From the NCBI GenBank assembly GCA_032718475.1, contig JAUCBJ010007037.1:44545-108544 (forward strand): a stretch of DNA of 64,000 nucleotides, given 5' to 3'. Positions within the stretch are counted from its first letter, which is position 1. Every line of letters starts with the position of its first letter. Origin of the DNA: Nemertoderma westbladi. Lineage: Eukaryota > Xenacoelomorpha > Nemertodermatida > Nemertodermatidae. The translations under genes were made by a program, and so were the position numbers. The notes below the pieces were generated by a model. It saw only the letters and a list, made by a program, of their open reading frames with translations. It did no database searches and was not told the DNA's origin. This document shows positions 19,469 to 30,325 of this stretch, piece after piece.

Positions 19469-19524
19469 TTAAGGGAGAGGACGCCGTAAATAGTGGACCT
19501 TTTCTAAACTGTTATAGTGCAAAT

Positions 19525-22317
19525 GTGCAATCAATAAAAATGAAACTTTCCGAACTTCAGGTCTTGTTAAACAATAACAAATATGATATTATAGCCTTAA
19601 CCGAAACTTGGGCAAATGAAACTATAACTGATGCTATGCTAGTGGGTGGTACTGATTATGCATCTATGAGACACGATAGATTCCATCTGGATCTGGGCGG
19701 TGGGGTAGCTATCCTTTTAAAAAAAAGCATTAAATGCTGTAGAGTGACTTTACCAAACCATCTTAGTGATGCTGAGGTAATAGGAATTGACTTATTAGGT
19801 TCTAATAAATCTAGAATCATATGTGGCTATAGACCACCTCCCAGACCGGACGTAGTTGATAACACAGCGATTTTATTGGAATCGCTGGCTTTTTTGTGCA
19901 ATACATCACTCCCTTGTGTTTTAATTGGGGACTTTAATTATCCACTTTTTAATTGGTCTGAATTTGTGTATCCAGACAATGCTTGCTACAACCAGTTTGC
20001 CACTTTTATCTTGCATAATAGCTTAACTCAATTGCAATTTAAACCAACTAGGGGCCCAAATGTGCTGGATTTAGTGTTCACATCGGATAATCAGTTTGTT
20101 TCTAGTGTTAATACTAACGTACCCTTCTCAACCAGTGACCATGACAGTGTTAGTTTTAATATTTTAGCACCATCCCTTCATATTAATGATAATTCAACCT
20201 CGTATACAGGTTTTTATGATTTTAATAATGGCGACTATACTGCTTTCAGTGCTTACATTAAGAATAGTAATATTATTACCAGGTATGAAAGTTGTGTTAC
20301 GGTAGACGATTTTTATGAGACTTTTTCCTCAGTACTTAAGGAAGGCATAGACAAATTTGTCCCTTTCAAACCTTTTAAACAACGCAAAAAGTATTACCCG
20401 TTTTTTGTTAGACGCCTTCAGAGGGCAAAGAAATTACTGTGGAGGAAACGACATAGAGAGAATGGGCGACAAGAATATTATCGTGTGGCAAAGGCTGCAG
20501 CCTCTGCAGCTCACCGCGCTACCTGCATCAAAGAGACTGAAATCCTAAACTCGGGTAACCCTGCTTTAATTTATAAATATATAAATTCAAAGAGAAAATC
20601 CACCTTGGGTATTGGCCCTTTAAAATTCAAAGGTGATACGGTAGTGGATGATGCGACAAAGGCCCGTATATTTAACGAGGTGCTAACCCAAAATTTTACA
20701 GTTGATAACAATGTTAGCATCAATATACCCAGTAAAGTGCATAGTAGTATTAATTTGTCGACTATAAATTTTAGCCCGGTAAATGTGTTAACTTTTTTGA
20801 ATAAGTTGCCCAATAAGAAAAGTGGGACCCCTGACAACCTACCGAGTATCTTATTTCATCGTTTATCAGTGTGCTTGGCTAAACCATTATCTGTTATATT
20901 TAAACTCTCTTTTGAGACACACACACTTCCATCTATTTGGCTTACTGCTACCATTATTCCTATCTTTAAAAAGGGTGATCCTTGCGACCCCTTTAACTAT
21001 AGACCAATATCATTAACTTGCATCGCATGCAAAATTATGGAAATGTGTGTCAAAAATGATTTATTATCCTATTTGCTATTGAATAAATTGATCAATAAGG
21101 CACAACATGGTTTCTTGTGCCGTAGGTCTACCAATACACAATTATTGGAGTGTGTTACAGATTGGTATAATATGGTTGATAATAGGCAAAATATCGATAT
21201 AATTTATATCGATTTCGCCAAAGCCTTTGATTCCGTTGTGCACAGCAAATTATTAATTAAACTGAGAGCTTATGGCATAGCTGATGACTTGTTATTGTGG
21301 CTTTCAGCCCTTCTGTCAAATAGGACACAGCGTGTTGTTGTCGGTAAATATTGCTCAGATTTTGCACCAGTTACCTCCGGTACAATACAAGGGAGTGTGC
21401 TGGGACCACTTTTGTTCCTAATGTTCATAAACGACCTACCTGAACAGCTCTTGCCAATAACTGTCAAACTTTTCGCTGATGATGTTAAAATGTATGCTGA
21501 CAGTTCGCAGTGCCATTTGCTATCCAATGCACTTAATAAACTGGAGACATGGGCCAGTACATGGCAGCTGTCGATTGCAGCACACAAATGTACTGTAGTT
21601 TATGTGGGTAAAAACAATTGCAAACATGTGTACTACTTAAATGATAGCGTCCTCAGTGAAAGTTTATTTTGTAAAGATTTAGGCTTAACAGTAATGTCAG
21701 ATCTCTCATTCGATCGGTACTGCAGCGACCAAGTAGCCAAAGCATGTAAAATTGTCAACATTCTGTTTCGGTGTATTCAAACGAAAAACATTAAAGCTCT
21801 CCTTATGGCATACAAAAGTATGGTCCGCCCATTACTTGAGTATTGTACTTCAGTATGGTCTCCATATAAAAAAAGCAGTATCAATCTTGTCGAGAGCGTA
21901 CAGCATTACTTTACTAGGCGCTTATATGCAAGGTGCAATATTCCCTATACTTGTTATACAAACCGTTTAGATTTTCTGTTCTTACAACCGCTGGAACTAC
22001 GTCGTATCATATTTGATTTAAAGTTAACCTACAGTATTGACAGAAACCTAGTTGATCTAGATGTAGATAAATATTTTACAAGACCACCGCGTAGTGGTCT
22101 TCGAGGGCATTCTCGTAAATTATTTGTACCTAGGTGCAGACTCAATATGTGTAAAAACTCGTTTAAGCACAGAGTTGTTCCTATTTGGAACGAGTTACCT
22201 GGAGATCTTGTTGATGCTGTAAACCTAACCATTTTTACACGGGGTTTGTCAGGGGTTAACCTACTTAAATATTGCTCTTTTTCAAGAGACCAGGGTAATC
22301 CATGGTTTTTTCAGTAA
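19525..22317 (+). CDS. LINE D ORF2: endonuclease-reverse transcriptase
   Basis: The enzyme nicks target DNA and copies the LINE RNA there. The frame is open from 19411, overlapping ORF1 by 58 nt in the -1 frame; 19525 is a GTG and the first ATG is at 19540. The conserved endonuclease start NCYSANVQSI lies upstream of that ATG, so translation must begin without it. Visible endonuclease residues are in ALTETWAN, IGDFNYP and TSDHDS. Reverse transcriptase blocks are PDNLPS, FNYRPISLT, IDFAKAFDSV, GTIQGSVLGPLLF and FADDVKMY (about residue 649). The C-terminus (TSVWSP ... VQHYFTRRLYARC) matches CR1/Jockey LINEs. No stop or frameshift is seen. Confidence 0.85.
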   Translation: MQSIKMKLSELQVLLNNNKYDIIALTETWANETITDAMLVGGTDYASMRHDRFHLDLGGGVAILLKKSIKCCRVTLPNHLSDAEVIGIDLLGSNKSRIICGYRPPPRPDVVDNTAILLESLAFLCNTSLPCVLIGDFNYPLFNWSEFVYPDNACYNQFATFILHNSLTQLQFKPTRGPNVLDLVFTSDNQFVSSVNTNVPFSTSDHDSVSFNILAPSLHINDNSTSYTGFYDFNNGDYTAFSAYIKNSNIITRYESCVTVDDFYETFSSVLKEGIDKFVPFKPFKQRKKYYPFFVRRLQRAKKLLWRKRHRENGRQEYYRVAKAAASAAHRATCIKETEILNSGNPALIYKYINSKRKSTLGIGPLKFKGDTVVDDATKARIFNEVLTQNFTVDNNVSINIPSKVHSSINLSTINFSPVNVLTFLNKLPNKKSGTPDNLPSILFHRLSVCLAKPLSVIFKLSFETHTLPSIWLTATIIPIFKKGDPCDPFNYRPISLTCIACKIMEMCVKNDLLSYLLLNKLINKAQHGFLCRRSTNTQLLECVTDWYNMVDNRQNIDIIYIDFAKAFDSVVHSKLLIKLRAYGIADDLLLWLSALLSNRTQRVVVGKYCSDFAPVTSGTIQGSVLGPLLFLMFINDLPEQLLPITVKLFADDVKMYADSSQCHLLSNALNKLETWASTWQLSIAAHKCTVVYVGKNNCKHVYYLNDSVLSESLFCKDLGLTVMSDLSFDRYCSDQVAKACKIVNILFRCIQTKNIKALLMAYKSMVRPLLEYCTSVWSPYKKSSINLVESVQHYFTRRLYARCNIPYTCYTNRLDFLFLQPLELRRIIFDLKLTYSIDRNLVDLDVDKYFTRPPRSGLRGHSRKLFVPRCRLNMCKNSFKHRVVPIWNELPGDLVDAVNLTIFTRGLSGVNLLKYCSFSRDQGNPWFFQ

Positions 22318-22716
22318 AATGTATTTAATTTCGTTAGTATTGTTTTTATATTTTTTTTTTCTTCTATTTTTTCCAATGGTCAAACTGGATATTTTCTCTT
22401 ACTTTGAACCAATTATTTTAAATTTAATGTTCTTTTTAATTTTCTTCAACATTCCTTGTGTAATTTTAATTTTAATTTCAATTTCAATATTCTTTTTTTC
22501 ACATTAAAACTAATTATGGACCACCATAAGTGCTATATGCCTGGTAGGTATCCTCTCCCTCGAACCATATAATGTATCTTTTATCACAATTACAATATTT
22601 TACTTATATTTAGTAAATGTATTTCGTGTATAATTTTGTATTAATATCTGTTGCTTTGTTTTTTTTAAATTTGATTTCGTGTTAATAAATAAATAAATAA
22701 AATAAATAAATAAAAA

Positions 22717-22923
22717 CAGTAAGACCTTAGATCAGGGTAAAGCGTGACGACGTCTTGGGACGCCGTGAAATTTATGATTAAATATCTCAGATTCAGACAG
22801 GAAAACCCCGGTCAACTTGTATCTCGTACAGGTGCGAGCTGTTGCTGTTCGTCGGTACGCACAAGTACACTTAGGTGCGAATACCACGCTCTATAATTTG
22901 GTGATTTGCAGTACTGACAGTAC
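22717..22923. other. Flank between LINE D and Gypsy-1
   Basis: About 200 bp of unique sequence with no feature. Its last bases GTAC (22920-22923) may be the Gypsy-1 target duplication. Confidence 0.4.
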
Positions 22924-23068
22924 TGTATCTTACCTATCGTTCAGACACTTAACTTGTTTCCTTGAGTATTACGTATTCTAGAACATATAAAACACAACAA
23001 TGTTTAACAATAATAAAATAGCTCACTAGTACTTTAGTTATTTATATGTGGAATTTACATCCCCCACA
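22924..23068 (+). repeat. Gypsy-1 5' LTR and primer-binding site
   Basis: About 145 bp, TGTATC...CCCACA. It holds a TATA-like ACATATAAAAC at about 22983 and is directly followed by TTGGTGACCCGG, a typical Gypsy primer-binding position (about 23070-23082). The 3' copy starts at 46006 and carries about 15 extra bases near its start. Confidence 0.7.
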
Positions 23069-23107
23069 TTGGTGACCCGGACATTAGATTAATTACCTAA
23101 CTTAATA

Positions 23108-23455
23108 ATGAACAATTTGCCTGATAACATTAATGAGGCAGCAGCCGGTGCATTCGACTATGGACGTTTGGCACATGAACTCCACACCCTTCAACTCGGA
23201 AATCCACTGGTCAATGCTGCTCCTGCCATATCAACAGTCGCTGTGAAACTCCCTTCTTTCTGGACCGCGCAACCCGAGGATTGGTTCAAACAAGTGGAAG
23301 CTCAGTTAGATTTAAAAGGAATTATGGCAGACCTCACTAAATACAACTATGTAATCCATGCCCTTGATAACACCGTATCAACTGAAATTGGTGAATTCAT
23401 CTTGAACCCACCAGAAGCTAACAGATATGAAGCTCTGAAAACTATACTCCTCTAA
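23108..23455 (+). pseudogene. gag: Gypsy-1 gag, N-terminal part
   Basis: 115 residues with the conserved Gypsy gag block LPSFWTAQPEDWFKQVEAQ (capsid N-terminus). A stop at 23453 breaks the frame; the homologous reading goes on to about 23580, where Gypsy-2 is inserted, and resumes at 28682. Confidence 0.75.
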
Positions 23456-23585
23456 ACTTATGGGCTTACAGAACAACAAAAGGGAGCCAAGTTACTAGCA
23501 ATCAATGGCCTGGGTAATCGCCACCCATCTTTTCTACTATGATACATGGCTACGTTAGTTCCTGCTGACACCTACCAGGGGTATA

Positions 23586-23759
23586 TGTTTTATTCGTTAC
23601 TAGAATAAACGGTAGGTACTTCAGTACTTAATAGCCCTAAGCCATATATTTCCAGCCTCAACACAACAGGTACCGGTAGAAGAGAGTCAGTCCATAACAC
23701 AACACTGATGAATTACCAGTAGTAACAGTATATAGATAACTACAGTACAGATCCCATCA
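23586..23759 (-). repeat. Gypsy-2 3' LTR
   Basis: 174 bp, direct copy of 28498-28676. The minus-strand polypurine tract lies just outside at 23760-23775. Confidence 0.88.
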
Positions 23760-23861
23760 CCTTCTTTTCTTTCTGAGGTTAAAACATCAGTTTGAAACTG
23801 AAACTAAACTTTGAATCTAACCACGGATTTTCTCTCTCTGCAACTGCGCCGTAAAATAGGT

Positions 23862-24538
23862 TTAAGAATCGAACGGTTTTACAGGTGATACTGGATCTGG
23901 AGGTGTGAGTATCTCGTGATGTGAAGGAATCGCTGATTCGACTCGGCGACGCAAGAAATGACGGTTGCGGTGTAATATGCGACCAGATGGGAGTTTGACT
24001 TTATAGTCCCGGTGTTGTCCCTTCTCCACTATCACACCAATCCTCGACCATCGTTTTGATCGTTTGTTTTGAATAAGGACATTAGTCCCAACCTCAAGTT
24101 CTGATAGAGTTCTTGCCGTGCGATCATAACGAAGTTTGGCAAACTTTGACGCCGCCATGCAGTTTCGTCTGCTTTGTCAGCATTTACCTGCCAATTTTTA
24201 TCAAAGGCACGGTGGTGCATTGGCACGCTGGATCGCATTGGATGACCATATACGATTTCACTAGGAGAATGGCCGTCCTCCCGTGGGGTATTCCTAAGTT
24301 CTAATAGTGCTTGGAGGAATTTGTCGGTATCGATTCTTCCAGCATCAGCCTTTCCAACAAGTTGCTTTAATATCCGCACCGTTACTTCGGCGTGGCCATT
24401 TGATTGACTATATTCGGGAGAGGATAGTACCAATTCCACATTCCAACGTGAAAGAAAATCTCGGAAAACTTTCGAGTCAAATTGAGGCCCGCCATCTGTC
24501 CGTATACGGACAGGTACTCCCGTTAATAAAATAATCAC
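23862..24538 (-). pseudogene. pol: Gypsy-2 integrase C-terminal part
   Basis: Continuation of pol after a frameshift at about 24480-24535. The minus strand shows the second and third catalytic regions of a retroviral-type integrase: RTDGGPQFDSKVF, then SPEYSQSNGHAEVTVRILKQ with the catalytic Glu. After another frame change near 24130 comes a C-terminal chromatin/DNA-binding type stretch (LEVGTNVLIQNKRSKRW). It cannot be made as one protein from this copy without shifting frames. Confidence 0.75.
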
Positions 24539-27500
24539 GAATCTTCGTCACAACCTGCGAAGAAGTAGGATCATCACGCCATTGCGTGACAAATGGAAAG
24601 CCTGATAGCCTATCGACATAGGCTAGATACGTTTTACCCCCGAAGTAAAATAGATCCGCTGAAACGGACTCAAAAATTCTGGAGGGGATAGGCTCTGATA
24701 CTAAGGGCTCTTTGACGTTGCTAGGCAACCAATATTGACAATTTTCACATGATTCTACAGTTTGTTTGATTTCATTATCAATTCCGGGCCAATAAACCGA
24801 TTGTTGCGCCCGTCGTTTCGTACGCTCTATTTCCTGATGAGAGGAATGTAGGCGTTTCAAAACATCAGCCCTAGCAGCCTTTGGAATTATTATACGTTGA
24901 CCTTTAAGGACCAGGCCGTCCTCAACTGATAACTCACTCGACATTTTTTTTACTTGCTGCACGAAACAATTATCACTTTCAGGTGTTTGAAAATCTTTCT
25001 CAATCGCATTTATCAATACTTGATAATCACTATCCTCTCTAGCAACAATCTTTAATTGTTCTAGAATTGGGTCTTTATAATATTTATTTTCTTTCTTTGG
25101 TTTGGAAAATTCATCATTAATGTTGTCAACAGCTGTTTGAAACACAGCTGCGGCCACATCTACTGGGAATTCGTCATCGTCGACGTCATCACTGTGTGGG
25201 TCGAAAACTGGGGCCCTGGATAATGCATCTGCAATACAATTATCTTTGCCTTTTTTCCACTCAAGAGTATAATTGTAAGCAGACAATTTCATTTTGTAGT
25301 TCAATATTCTAACATTGTCAATCATGTCGTAGGTGTATTTATTCATAATAGGAAGTAAAGGGCGGTGGTCTACTACCACAGTAAAATGCTGTAAACCCTG
25401 TAGATACAACCGACATTTGTTTATTGCCCATTGTATCCCAAGACATTCAAGTTCAATAACAGCATATCGAGTCTCGCAATCTCGCAAAAATCGGGACCCG
25501 CATTGGACCAATCTAAAGTCGTCATCTGTTTTACGTTTTTGCAAAAGCGAAAAACCTAGACCACCATTTTTCTTCGCGGCGTCCGTTTCCAGTTTAATCT
25601 CTGTCGTTTTATCAAAATTCGCTAACACAGGGGGTGTCACAAGAGCTAACTTAACGTTTTTGAAAGCAATCTCGTGCACCGGGGTCCAAATAAACACATT
25701 CTTTACTTTCAATATATCACGTAGTGGACTAGCCATTGCACTAATTTTTGGAGTAAATTGTGATAGCTGTTGAACTAAACCTAAGAAAGATCTGAGCTCC
25801 ATCCTATTAGTAGGGGATGGGAAGTCTGCTATAGCACTGACCTTGTCAGGGTCGGCTTTTATACCATTAGCCGATATTAAATAACCACCGAATTTCACTT
25901 CATCATGCCCCAACTTGAATTTCTTTGGATTTATTGTAATATCAAATTTTGCGCATCGTTCTAGAATATCACATACTAAATTTATGTGAGTTTTAAAATT
26001 ACTACTAGCCAGAACCATGCCGTCTACTAGTCTATAGGTTTCTTCAGTTAAACCTGTTAATGCCATATCAATACGCAAATTATACGCATCGCCCGTGCTA
26101 ATGTAACCCATGGGGGCACGGTTATACACAAATCTACCCCATGGTGTTATGAAACACGTTAGGTCACGAGCCTCTGGGGCCAAGGGGATCTGCCAATACG
26201 CCGTTTTGGCATCCAGGGTGCTAAAATAATTGCAATCTGGAGGGATTTCGGCCAGTACCTCACTGGGAGAGGTACTGGGGTGAACAACTCTTTTTACTTG
26301 ACGATTTAAATTAGTCAAATCGACACAGATTCTAAGGTTGCCATCATGTTTATTAGCCACAACGAGTGGGTGGCACCATGCTGTAGGACGATCTCCTACA
26401 ACTTCAATTATTCCCTTTGCCACCAAAGTATCTATTTCGGCCTTAACTTCCTCTCTTTTAGCGAAAGGAATTTTCCGGGCCGCATGGACAGCATACGGTA
26501 CAAAATTATCTTGCAATAATATTTTCATCGGTTCACCAATGACGTCACCCCCCATTGTTTTTAATGCCTCAGCACAATTAAATACAGTTGGGTAAATGTT
26601 TATTAATTTATCACGCACTGACAGACCTTCAGCAGGGGTCGGATTTACAGGTAAGCTTTCAATAAAAATTTTCCTTTTATTTTTATTGAAAATACTTTCA
26701 GTTTTAGAAGTACCGGAGGGACAGGACATGCCAGTAGAACAGGAACGAGTATTGAAATATATTTCTGGAAGTGGTCGGGGCCAGTTCTCATGAATTAGAC
26801 GCAAAGCTTTACAAGCTTTTAGTGACAAATAAAGGTTATCAATACCATCACATATGAATATTTCTTCTCGTATTTCTTGTCCCTCTAAAGTAATATATAA
26901 TATGAGTCGGCCCAACTGCTTAAGTTCCTTCCCATTGATATTAAGCAGTCGCCGCCCATTATCTGGTTCCAGTAGGTTTAGTAAATCAATATCCATATCC
27001 CTACAAAATTGACTCCCACCTACAGTTATATCGGAACCGGTATCGGGTACTGAAATATAATCAGTAATAAATTCTTTCTTAGCACAGTCATTAACTATGC
27101 CCACACTAATCATTGAATTTTTATTGTGCCCACACATTGCAATGTTCACTGCTGACGACACACTTGTATTGTTATTTATATTAATGTCAGCTGATGTAGG
27201 ATTCGCACTTTTATTGCGACACAGACACATGTTTGAAAAATGATTCTTTTTCTTACAGAAATTACATATCTTACCCATGGCGGGACATCTGCCCCTGTGT
27301 CCGTGCTGCACATACCCACAGCACTGACATTTATCTGATTCAAACTCAGCCCCTTTACTGGGTGAGCGATTTTGGGATTGATATCGTGATTTCGAGGGAG
27401 ATTTCTTGCGTGTTGACGAACGGCCCCGTTGTTTTTGTGAGTTTAACCCCGCGGATGTTGCCATCTCTGCCGATCTGGACGTTTTCATTCTCTTAGAATG

Positions 27501-27734
27501 CGCACGTGCCGCCTCCTCACTGCGACAAAATTTTACAGTTTCTCGATGGTTGAGTGTGGGGGATTTAGCCAATAAATCTTGGCGGATCTCCTCGTCGAAT
27601 ATTCCGACGGTGATCAACGTACTCATCCACGCATCCTCATCCATGTCACGCAACCCGGCAGTGTCCGCAGCTTCACATAATTTAGTATAGTAGCTGTCGA
27701 ACGATTCGGAATACTGTTGTTTGCAAGTTGTCAA
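24477..27734 (-). pseudogene. pol: Gypsy-2 gag end plus pol (1,085-residue frame) with altered RT active site
   Basis: One long minus-strand frame holding the end of gag with Cys/His clusters at about residues 135-170 (CQCCGYVQHGHRGRC, CNFCKKKNHFSNMC). Next come an aspartic protease (VPDTGSDITVGG, about 228), a reverse transcriptase (FSTLDAKTAYWQIPL from about 503), RNase H (about 660-830) and the integrase start (SCENCQYW zinc part, SADLFYFGGKTYLAYVDRLSG). The expected Y-x-D-D active site reads LVDGMV: codon 26021-26019 is GGC (Gly) where the second Asp should be. Everything around it is conserved, so this looks like a single inactivating GAC-to-GGC change. The frame ends in a frameshift inside integrase. 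Confidence 0.85.
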
Positions 27735-28350
27735 CTCCCATCGATCTAACGCAATGTTTTGCTTTTTTTTTCAAATACAATTCTAATTTTTCGATGACTT
27801 GATCTAATGTTAATGTTGTATCCTGTGGAATTTCTACAACATATTGCAGTTTAGAGAGCAATGTTGGACTACAGTAACCGAAGAAAGCTGAGATTTGTTC
27901 ATCTCGCGGTTGATTTTGGAGTTTAATCGTCCTTGCGTAGTTGCTCCATGCGATTCGCCACCGAGCTAATTTCTTTCTATCAACTTCATCATCGAGAACC
28001 GGTGGTCGATTCGCCGTTGCTCTAGGTGCGTTGTCGCTCTTACTTACCGGTGTGTTTGTTGGGTTGGATCCTGGTGGCCATCTGCCCGAAAATTTAGCGG
28101 ATTCGCTAATTATAACAGTGAATATGCTGTCTAGTCCCGAAATATGTGCAGTAACATCGTCGTAGTGGCCGTCATCGGCTGTACAATCCACGTCGTGAGC
28201 GCGTAGCGTCTCTAACGATTCGCCGATTTTATCGTACGCCAATTCCAGTTTCTCTTTATGGCGTCGGAGTTCATCGATTGTTGTTTGGGGTCGTTCGTCA
28301 ACCGAGAGTTTTTGTATATTTGCGATCGACACCTCAAACCGATTAGCCAA
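27735..28350 (-). pseudogene. gag: Gypsy-2 gag, N-terminal part
   Basis: Starts at the minus-strand ATG at 28350 and encodes about 195 residues of capsid-like sequence (KKLARWRIAWSNYARTIKLQ, then a leucine-rich end) before a run of nine A (T on the plus strand, 27763-27771). There the good reading changes frame by one into the frame starting 27734. The switch lies inside gag rather than at the gag-pol border, so replication or polymerase slippage is more likely than programmed frameshifting. Confidence 0.75.
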
Positions 28351-28497
28351 TCATGTAAAATTCGCTTTGAAACCACTGTGAGTTTTCCTTAAGCGCGTCT
28401 CCATGTCAGCCATGTTTTAAGCGGTAGGCCTATAGCAATAAGTCACTGGGACAGGTGATTCACAGTTCCGAGGATAATGATCCTACTCGCAGCGCCA

Positions 28498-28676
28498 TGT
28501 TCTATTTGTTACTAGAATAAACGGTAGGTACTTCAGTACTCAATAGCCCTAAGCCATATATCTCCAGCCTCAACACAACACAACAGGTACCGGTAGAAGA
28601 GAGTCAGTTCATAACACAACACTGATGAATTACCAGTAGTAACAGTATATAGATAACTACAGTACAGATCCCATCA
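28498..28676 (-). repeat. Gypsy-2 5' LTR
   Basis: 179 bp; in minus-strand sense it starts TGATGGGATC and ends AACA, followed by the primer-binding site TGGCGCTGCGAG (28497-28486). Confidence 0.88.
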
Positions 28677-28681
28677 GTATA

Positions 28682-29866
28682 CATTCCATAGTCTATTCCT
28701 ACAACATCTACCTGAAACAGTCCGCATAGCCCTGGCCAGAGACCCTCCTACGGACATTGAAGATCTTGCATTTGCCGCTGACTCTATCATAGAGGCCCAA
28801 GGTAAAACTCATTATCGTGGTATAGCTGCAGCGGAAATTGATGCCATAGGTAGACAACAGAAATGCACCCAACAGCGTCAGAGCCAAAGGAATGCACCTC
28901 CCACTCAACTACCTCGTTTAAACCGCCAATCCACCACTCGCTGCACCAATCACCAGCATTATGGCACGCATGCCTGGGCTTGCTGCACTATGCTCCCTGG
29001 TTCCACTTGCGACATGGCACACATCACAGTACCCAGACCTTCGGGAAACGCCACTGCCAACGCCCAGTAGCCGTCCAGGCCGTCGGCAACAAACCCAAAC
29101 AGAAAGATGGTATGAAAACAATGACAGTCTGGGACCGCAAGACCGGACATCAGTTTCTTGTCGACTGCGGTGCAGATGAGTCCGTCATACCAGCATCAAG
29201 ACTCGATCATTCAAGTACTCAAACTACACCTCTCATTGCTGCTAATGGCTCACGAATCTCTGCATGGGGGACAACAACAATTGCCCTTGAACTGGGCAAC
29301 CAACCTTTGTCCAACGTTTCAACATTGCTGATGTACCAATCCTTGGTGCAGATTTCTTCATAGCTAATAATCTGGCCATCGATATGGCCAATCGGAGTTT
29401 AATTTACCTAGAGACATATGCTACAATACTGGCAGGATCAACTTCAGTGATAGGAAATATCAATGTGCTCCATAAACCCAGAGAGGATGATGTCAACCTA
29501 GCTTCCATCCACCATGAGTTCCCTGAACTCCTAATCCCACATTCCCATGCCTCTGCTCCAAACTTACATGGTGTTAAACACCACCTCTCCACTAATGGCC
29601 CACCCATTTTCGCCCACGCGAGACGTCTTCATGCTGACCAGCTGGAGGTAGCCCAAGCTGAATTTAAGAAAATGGAAGACTTGGGAATCATCCGTCGCAG
29701 CAATTCTGCTTGGGCCACACCACTACATGTTGTACCCAAACCTGATGGTGGTTGGCGCCCATGTGGCAATTACCGATGCCTCAATGCAGCCACAAAAGAT
29801 GACAAATACCCGATACCACATATCGGTGACTTCAACACCAATCTGAATGGGAAAACTATATTCTAA
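28682..29866 (+). pseudogene. pol: Gypsy-1 gag end, protease and start of reverse transcriptase
   Basis: After the GTATA duplication the gag reading resumes (ARDPPTDIEDLAFAADSIIE). A CTNHQHYGTHAWACC cluster follows at about 28945-28990. The aspartic protease motif FLVDCGADESVIPAS is at about 29155-29200, with ILGADFF at about 29345. Frames change near 29310. Reverse transcriptase begins in the frame from 29384: [20 protein letters not shown] and [18 protein letters not shown]. It ends in a TAA at about 29864 in the FSKIDL-like region. Confidence 0.8.
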
Positions 29867-29876
29867 ATTCTAATTC

Positions 29877-30325
29877 TTGGCGAAAGGCTACCATCAAATC
29901 CCTATGACTGTCGCCGATATTTGTAAGATAGCCATTATCACCCCATTTGGCTTGTGGGTATTTCTTCGAATGCCTTTTGGTCTGAAGAATGCGGCTCAAT
30001 CGTTTCAACGGCTGATGGATACCATCCTTCGAGAGATTCCATGTATATTCATATATGTGGATGACATCCTGGTAGCTAGGAGCAACCGCACTGAAAATGC
30101 TCTTCTCACTTGAGAGAGGTTTTCTCGGCACTGTCCCGCAACGGCATTGTCATCCAGCACCCCAAATGTGTATTCGGTGTCAATGAGCTTACCTTCCTGG
30201 GCCATAAAGTCACATCAACAGGCATGACCCCCCTACCTGAACGTGTTGAAGCTGTTACTAATTTCCCTGTACCCGTTGACAAACATCAGCTGCAAAGATT
30301 CTTAGGCATGATCAATTATTACCAC
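29877..30325 (+). pseudogene. pol: Gypsy-1 reverse transcriptase core
   Basis: Reverse transcriptase palm blocks AKGYHQIPM, LRMPFGLKNAAQSFQRLMD and FIYVDDILVA with an intact Y-V-D-D (about 30053-30064). A stop at 30111 and a frame change follow, then the thumb/connection block HPKCVFGVNELTFLGH ... LQRFLGMINYYHRFI. A 185-bp tandem duplication then disrupts the reading. Confidence 0.8.

Larger units (their letters stand above)
17900..22716 (+). mobile_element. LINE D: apparently intact CR1-like non-LTR retrotransposon
   Basis: Two long uninterrupted ORFs, an AT-rich 3' UTR and a terminal AAATAAAT microsatellite tail (about 22684-22716). The order PHD-finger ORF1, then APE endonuclease plus reverse transcriptase ORF2, with a short-repeat tail instead of poly-A, fits the CR1/Jockey group. 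It is the only LINE in the window with no visible disabling change, so it may be active. A broken relative lies at 58765-61310. Confidence 0.8.
23586..28676 (-). mobile_element. Gypsy-2: LTR element inserted in reverse, 5-bp duplication GTATA
   Basis: 5,091 bp with short LTRs (minus-strand 5' LTR 28676-28498, 3' LTR 23759-23586), TGATGG...AACA ends and GTATA at 23581-23585 and 28677-28681. After the 5' LTR the minus strand reads TGGCGCTGCGAGTAGG, a TGG-starting primer-binding site. Before the 3' LTR is a purine tract (AGAAAGAAAAGAAGG). The LTRs differ by about five substitutions and a 5-bp indel. gag and pol are long but carry frameshifts and an altered reverse transcriptase active site. Confidence 0.9.

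Noticed and set aside
25333-28165. Plus-strand frames opposite Gypsy-2 gag-pol
   Set aside because: They are antisense to a clear minus-strand pol and have no motif of their own.
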